In this document: piece after piece, positions 39,550 through 44,128 of the stretch
How the letters are laid out: every line of letters begins with the position of its first letter
How positions within the stretch are numbered: the stretch's first letter is position 1
Assembly (NCBI GenBank): GCA_032718475.1
Contig: JAUCBJ010003369.1
Coordinates: 1-44,128 of the forward strand
Direction: 5' to 3'
Length of the DNA stretch: 44,128 nucleotides
Origin: Nemertoderma westbladi
Lineage: Eukaryota > Xenacoelomorpha > Nemertodermatida > Nemertodermatidae
Made by a program: the position numbers and the translations under genes
Notes under the pieces: model-generated
Database searches by the model: none
Told to the model about the DNA's origin: nothing
What the model saw: only the letters and a program-made list of their open reading frames with translations

Positions 39550-39673
39550 GAATGTAGTTCTAGAATGCAGTTTTAGAACACAGTTCTAGAAAACAGTTCT
39601 AGACTGCAGGTCTAGAACACAGTTTTGGAACACAGTTCTAGAATGCAGTTCTAGAACACAATTCTAGAACGCA
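39550..39673. repeat. TTCTAGAA-containing ~15-bp tandem array
   Basis: About eight units of ACAGTTCTAGAATGC type. The core TTCTAGAA is palindromic and equals a minimal heat-shock-element arrangement (TTCnnGAA), but there is no adjacent gene. Confidence 0.85.
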
Positions 39674-40270
39674 TATTAATATTGATATCAATATACCAAT
39701 ATCGATAACAATATTGATATCAATATCAATAACCAATATCGATACCAATACCAATACCGATAACCAATATCAATATCAATACCAATAATCAATATTAATA
39801 ACAATATTGATATCAATATCAATAACCAATAACCAATATCAATACCAATAATCAATAGCGATATCAATACCAAAATTGATATCAATAACTAATATCGATA
39901 CCAATACTATTACTAATAATATCAATACCAATAATCAATATTAATACCAATACCACCAATATTGATATCAATAATCAATATCGATACCAATATCAATACT
40001 GATATCAATAACCAATATCAATACCGATAATCAATAGCGATATCAATAACCAATATCGATACCAATAATCAATATCGATACCAATACCAAAATTGATATC
40101 AATAACTAATATCGATACCAATACTATTACTAATAATATCAATACCAATAATCAATATTAATACCAATACCACCAATATTGATATCAATAATCAATATCG
40201 ATACCAATACCAATATTGATATCAATAACCAATACCGATAACCAATATCAATACAATAATCAACATTGAT
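39674..40270. repeat. Complex AT-rich microsatellite
   Basis: Six-base words ATCAAT, ACCAAT, ATCGAT and ACCGAT in irregular order. A block near 39871 recurs from 40088, an offset of 217 bases, showing a larger internal duplication. Confidence 0.95.
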
Positions 40271-40712
40271 ATTTATTACTGAACATAATAAATATCAATA
40301 AGGTCATTCTTGGTCCTGATTCTTAGTTCTTGGTATGAATGGAAACATAAAATTATGCTCATTCTAAAGAAATTTAATTCAGCATTTTTCATCCACAACA
40401 ACCGAACATACAGACCTTTAAACTTTTAATTACTTTAACAATATAACCCAACCACCGGCATTATTCCCTGCCCACATCAACATATTATAATATCCCCCTT
40501 CTTCTATGATAGAATAATGATTGTTTTATTATTTACGTCCTCTTCTTATCCTTTGTTTCACATTAATAAGGACTAAAAAGCGAGAATCACCTCATCTTTC
40601 AGAACCTCAAAGCGGGAATTAAGACAAAATCTCATTATCGTTATCCTGGGAACAACCGATACAATCTTAGGAGGTTTCGAATTGTATGTACAGTAAGTAA
40701 ACGCATATGGGT
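40271..40712. other. AT-rich spacer, no gene seen
   Basis: No supportable coding sequence; contains TTGGTC/TTCTTGG short repeats at 40302-40332. Confidence 0.4.
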
Positions 40713-40890
40713 TGTGGGGCGAGCCACGAAGTGAGCGAAGCCTTAGCATATAGGTGCCATTAACGAGTTGTCTGTCGTCGTTGTCTGTCGTCGTAAAGTT
40801 TTGAACGCTAATAACTCGGTTATTCCTTGATGAAATTAAACGAAACTTGGTACGTATGTAGTCCGTCAAAAGTTTAGAAAGAATCTCAAG
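40713..40890. repeat. Diverged copy of the dispersed repeat at 16402-16660
   Basis: TGTGGGGCGAGCCACGAAGT, then CTAATAACTCGG, ATGTAGTCCG and CAAAAGTTTAGAAA occur in the same order as in the left copy. The minus-strand open frame over it (40573-40899) is not a gene. Confidence 0.65.
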
Positions 40891-42055
40891 TTTGGTCAAA
40901 AACGAAAAAAAAAATAAATAAAAAAACGACCTTTATAACGAACGGACGCAACGAGTTTACAGTGGATACGAGTATCCATCTGCCATAAATCAGCAGTTAC
41001 TCTCACAGTTTCGAGACTTTGCATAGTTATAAAGGTCATTAGTCTCCGTTTATGGAAATTATTTTAAGACGAAACAGGACGAGCGCAACGAGGCTAATGA
41101 AGGACAAGTGTATTGTAAAACTAAAAATGTCATACTTTACTTAAATAGCCCTAGTTAGAAGGTTTACAAATGACAGTTAAATAAAGTATGTAACGGAAAA
41201 CTGAAATGGATCTCTATTTTTACAACTAGTTTATCACAAACTGATAGCATCGCCTTCACTCATATATATTTTAGGAAAGACAGTTTTCGTATATCTAATA
41301 TATTATTTACTTCACTAATTCTATTTGGGTTTTAACTTTAAGTTAAGTACCCCTCATGTAATGCCATTTTCGTATAGAAATAGTATAGAGCATTACAGGG
41401 GGGGGGGGGGGGGGGGCATTACAGGGGGGCTAAATATTTTATAAGCGCAAAACAAGCGACACACCCCGACTTCATAACTTTAAATTACCACTACATGAAT
41501 ATACTAACATGCAATAATGGCTGAAATTTGGACAGCGAACATGGAATGCTCTTTCATATTATAGCCAGGTTTTTATGATTGGAGCTGTACATCATAGTTA
41601 ACCAGGTCCATTACAACAATAAACAATATATTAGCTTCTGCAGAATTTTACGCTCTTTCAAATAAATGGTATATAGATTATAGATATCAACATCTGGTTC
41701 GTTAACATTATAAAATTTAAATGCCTTTAACTTAAGTATTGAGTGTCTACACTGAAAAATCTATGTTTTTCGAATTCGCGCAGATATTCTGAAAAATTAA
41801 TACAACGTAGCGTTGTAAAAAAAAGTGTTCAATAACACCGAAAAATGCCGGTCATTTTAAGATATAAATTATTTGAAATTATCGAGGAAGTCAAAAGTTA
41901 CGGCGTGTCCAATGTTTTTGTTTAGTTTTGGCCACTTTAGTGATTTTGACCCTAAAGGGCTTTAACAAATTAATTTAATTTAAAACTTTAAGGGAAAGGA
42001 GCAGATTTCAGTGGCGGTGTTTTCTAACCAAAACAATAAACGTAACTTTGTGTCA
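40891..42055. other. AT-rich spacer with G19 tract and one dispersed motif
   Basis: A run of 19 G at 41398-41416 is flanked by two copies of CATTACAGGGGGG. A copy of the GGAAAGGAGCAG...TTTTCTAACCAAAACAATAA motif lies at about 41992-42041. No gene. Confidence 0.5.
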
Positions 42056-42057
42056 TT

Positions 42058-42273
42058 TCCGAGCAATTCCCGGTGGAGATCACTTTCTTCCCTTGCGGTA
42101 AATTTGCGCCACTATCTGAAGATAATGGTTCGCATCTACCTCCCGCTTACGGGTCGTCGCCTTATGATAAATTGGGGAGGAATCTGACAATGAAATATTC
42201 CAAGGATTACATCATTCCTCCATGTACAAACATCCCAACCACTCACATGGTCCTAGAACTAGAATATCAGTGA
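42058..42273 (+). CDS. Possible terminal exon of an unidentified gene
   Basis: About 70 codons without a stop read protein-like sequence (EITFFPCGKFAPLSEDNGSH; PPCTNIPTTHMVLELEYQ) and end in TGA at 42271-42273. There is no ATG at the left (codon 42073 is GTG), so if real it would be a 3' exon with its acceptor just after the dispersed motif. No family recognised; chance open frame remains likely. Confidence 0.25.
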   Translation, partial: SEQFPVEITFFPCGKFAPLSEDNGSHLPPAYGSSPYDKLGRNLTMKYSKDYIIPPCTNIPTTHMVLELEYQ

Positions 42274-43135
42274 CAGGCGATCCTCACAAATGATTCACTA
42301 CAAACCGTCACACTCTTATTATATGTATTTCATCAATCGATTAAACAAGAGCGCTGCTGCTGGGAATGGAGGTTACTTTGGGCTGGTTCTCTCTCTGAGT
42401 CCAGTTGCAGCACAGTAGTGCCCTTCTTACCCGCACACTGCTAATATAGCTGCAGTAACCTATAGCAACAGGCCAACATTCTTCATTATGAAGCGGATGA
42501 GTAGCAGCAGCTGTATGAAGCTGCTTGGTTATCTGGGTTGAGTTGGCCTTCTTAGTTGTCGGGCCGCATTATAAATAAATATTAGCCGTTGGAATAGCTA
42601 GCTGACTGCGCTCCCTGTCACAACAATAATTTATTAATAATGTAGATTGACCCAAGTATATTGTTTGCTTAATGTCAGTCATTTTGAATTAAGGTAACTT
42701 TTATAAATAATTAAATAAAAACATCAATAAACATTGAATTATTAATCGGAGTTACTCTTTTCAGTGAGCCAAGGTTTCAATATTCTAAACTTATATTTAT
42801 TAATCAATAATTTGATATGGTAAAAGTGTTACAAATTACATGCATTTGTTCCTAACTCAATTCTTCCCAATAATTATTAGCGTTCTTTTACAATATTATA
42901 TTTATCACTTTTTAATTTGCTTATCAATACAGTTAATGCACAACATTATTCGCAGTGTTAAAATGCAGTTAATACGCTGAAATATTAATGTATACATCTA
43001 CTAATTGCCTCGGAGTATTATAATTTCACTATTAAAATTTAATAATAACAATATATTGACATTGGTTGAGCGATGTTCACTATACAGTAATACTATGTAT
43101 TAGTAATTTTCTCTTGAATCTAAACAATATATATT
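42274..43135. promoter_or_regulatory. Upstream region of the calponin-family gene
   Basis: AT-rich, non-coding. The right part should contain the 5' UTR and promoter of the gene starting at 43136. I see no convincing TATA box or binding-site cluster. Confidence 0.3.
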
Positions 43136-43460
43136 ATGTTACATCGAAGTGAATTGAAATTGGCCCCATTAATTGAAGAGTCTCCAAGACTTAGTAATGG
43201 ATCTCCAATATTTAATAAAGAGTCTCTAACGTGGGGTGCTAGCAATGGGGTGGTGGACATTGACTCCGATGTAGTGCCAATACGGGACGCTAGAGGCGTC
43301 TCAAGGTATACGATATCCTACGGGACCAACTCGAATAGCCATCCAGTCCAAGGGATAGACTACACTCTACGGAGAAAGATCGACCAAAAGTACTGCCTAT
43401 CTGATGAGTTCGAAATAAGACGATGGTTTGAAGAATTACTGGGTGTCGAATTGCCTACAG
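43136..43460 (+). CDS. Calponin-family CH-domain protein, coding exon 1
   Basis: ATG at 43136 opens an exon that ends at a CAG|GTAGCT donor (43460), leaving one base of a codon. The first ~75 residues are a polar extension without recognised motifs. The start of the calponin-homology domain follows: LRRKIDQKYCLSDEFEIRRW and FEELLGVELP, equivalent to the QKYD...ELREWI start of calponins and transgelins. Such proteins bind actin filaments in the cytoplasm of muscle and other cells. The extension before the QKY motif is much longer than in typical calponins, which begin close to it. Confidence 0.8.
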
Positions 43461-43566
43461 GTAGCTACCGGTACTATTAACATTGTGTTCGATTTATTAA
43501 AGTTTATGGAACTTATATAAATGAAACAGTAAGATAAAATAATCGAAAGATATCCATTTTATTTAG

Positions 43567-43704
43567 GAATAGACGAAGAAACGGGAAAAGATTTGGGTCC
43601 GGGTCCGAGGGGGTTCCAAAACCTGTTGAAAGATGGCATTATATTGTGCAATGTAATGCATGCGGTTGCTCCTGGTTACGTCCCTTATGCCAACACGTCA
43701 CAAG
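43567..43704 (+). CDS. Calponin-family CH-domain protein, coding exon 2 (gene continues beyond window)
   Basis: Begins after a TTTATTTAG acceptor and joins exon 1 in phase (P-T-G-I-D-E-E). It ends at CAAG|GTGAGT, again after one base of a codon. It encodes GFQNLLKDGIILCNVMHAV followed by APGYV, the core CH-domain helix matching the calponin/transgelin motif LKDGIILC..IN.L.PG. The intron is only 106 bases (43461-43566). The rest of the domain and the C-terminus lie beyond the window, so calponin, transgelin or Mp20-like cannot be told apart. Confidence 0.8.
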
Positions 43705-44033
43705 GTGAGTTTTGTCTGAAGGGATATTATGTCTTTACTTTATAAACAGGTCATATTCCACATAACTAAAAGGAGTTATCCATATATGACGTAACCCCCT
43801 TTTTTTGACATTTTCGACTCCACTCACCTCTGTCACGAAATTGCTCACACGAGGGGTGTTTGTTTTTTCGTGACCCCTTGTCTTGTCACTCCACCAAAAT
43901 TAATTTAATTTTGAATATGAATGCCTTTGATGGCAAAATTAGGGATGCAGCATTATTGTGTGCAGCATTGCTAAAGGTCGTAAAATCGTGGTTTTAAGTA
44001 ATTTTATCATGTTCGTAATATCACAGGTTGCAT

Positions 44034-44073
<40 letters not shown>

Positions 44074-44128
44074 GGGGGGGGGTGGGGTGGATGGAGATAC
44101 CAAATCAAATAAAGTAATAATATAACGG
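43705..44128. other. Intron of the calponin-family gene, with G37 tract
   Basis: Starts with GTGAGT. No further exon seen. Holds an unbroken run of 37 G (44036-44072) followed by G9 and G4 runs separated by single T. Run length at such tracts is often unreliable in assemblies. Confidence 0.6.

Noticed and set aside
40573-40899. Minus-strand frame of 108 codons
   Set aside because: Lies over a dispersed repeat shared with 16402-16660, where the frame is not kept.

Overview
This is eukaryotic, almost certainly animal, genomic DNA. It contains two spliced genes of animal type: a golgin-97 (GOLGA1) homologue with a GRIP domain, and a calponin-family CH-domain gene with a 106-base intron. These sit in a dense field of invertebrate-style transposons, minisatellites and long poly-G or poly-C runs. 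The repeat types (a BEL/Pao-like LTR element, APE-type LINEs, an IS3-like integrase beside a HECT gene, a piggyBac-like MITE) suggest an aquatic invertebrate. I cannot place it further from sequence alone.

Layout. 1-3916: a HECT ubiquitin-ligase-like gene (plus strand, open at the window edge) faces an IS3-like DDE integrase gene (minus strand), probably both from one transposon; a small TTAA-flanked piggyBac-like MITE lies between them. 4162-7369: a 20-bp minisatellite, a DNA element with ~100-bp terminal inverted repeats, and a 123-bp tandem repeat. 8391-13091: the GOLGA1 homologue on the minus strand in two phase-matched exons. Its 2.7-kb intron holds a 27-bp minisatellite, a MITE with an 8-bp target duplication, and a CG-rich inverted-repeat element that reaches the exon 1 splice donor. 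13454-16660: a GGGGCC-ended MITE, a broken LINE with a nested insertion, and smaller repeats.

16868-34444: one 17.6-kb LTR retroelement on the minus strand. It has two 1125-bp LTRs with no difference seen, a CCTTT target duplication, a leader of about 2.3 kb, a 1543-aa Gag-protease ORF of BEL/Pao type in which reverse transcriptase and integrase are missing, a LINE inserted in the opposite sense, and a second 1417-aa ORF ending 78 bases before the 3' LTR. I do not recognise that second ORF; it has zinc-knuckle arrays and a basic tail. This is the most unusual object in the window: apparently recently mobile, yet without its own polymerase.

34680-40270: satellite DNA, made of a 32-bp minisatellite with a 696-bp higher-order duplication, split by a head-to-tail pair of LINE fragments, then a TTCTAGAA array and a complex AT-rich microsatellite. 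40270-43135 is mostly non-coding with repeat fragments. 43136-43704 holds the first two coding exons of the calponin-family gene, which runs off the window; the window ends close to a 37-base G run.
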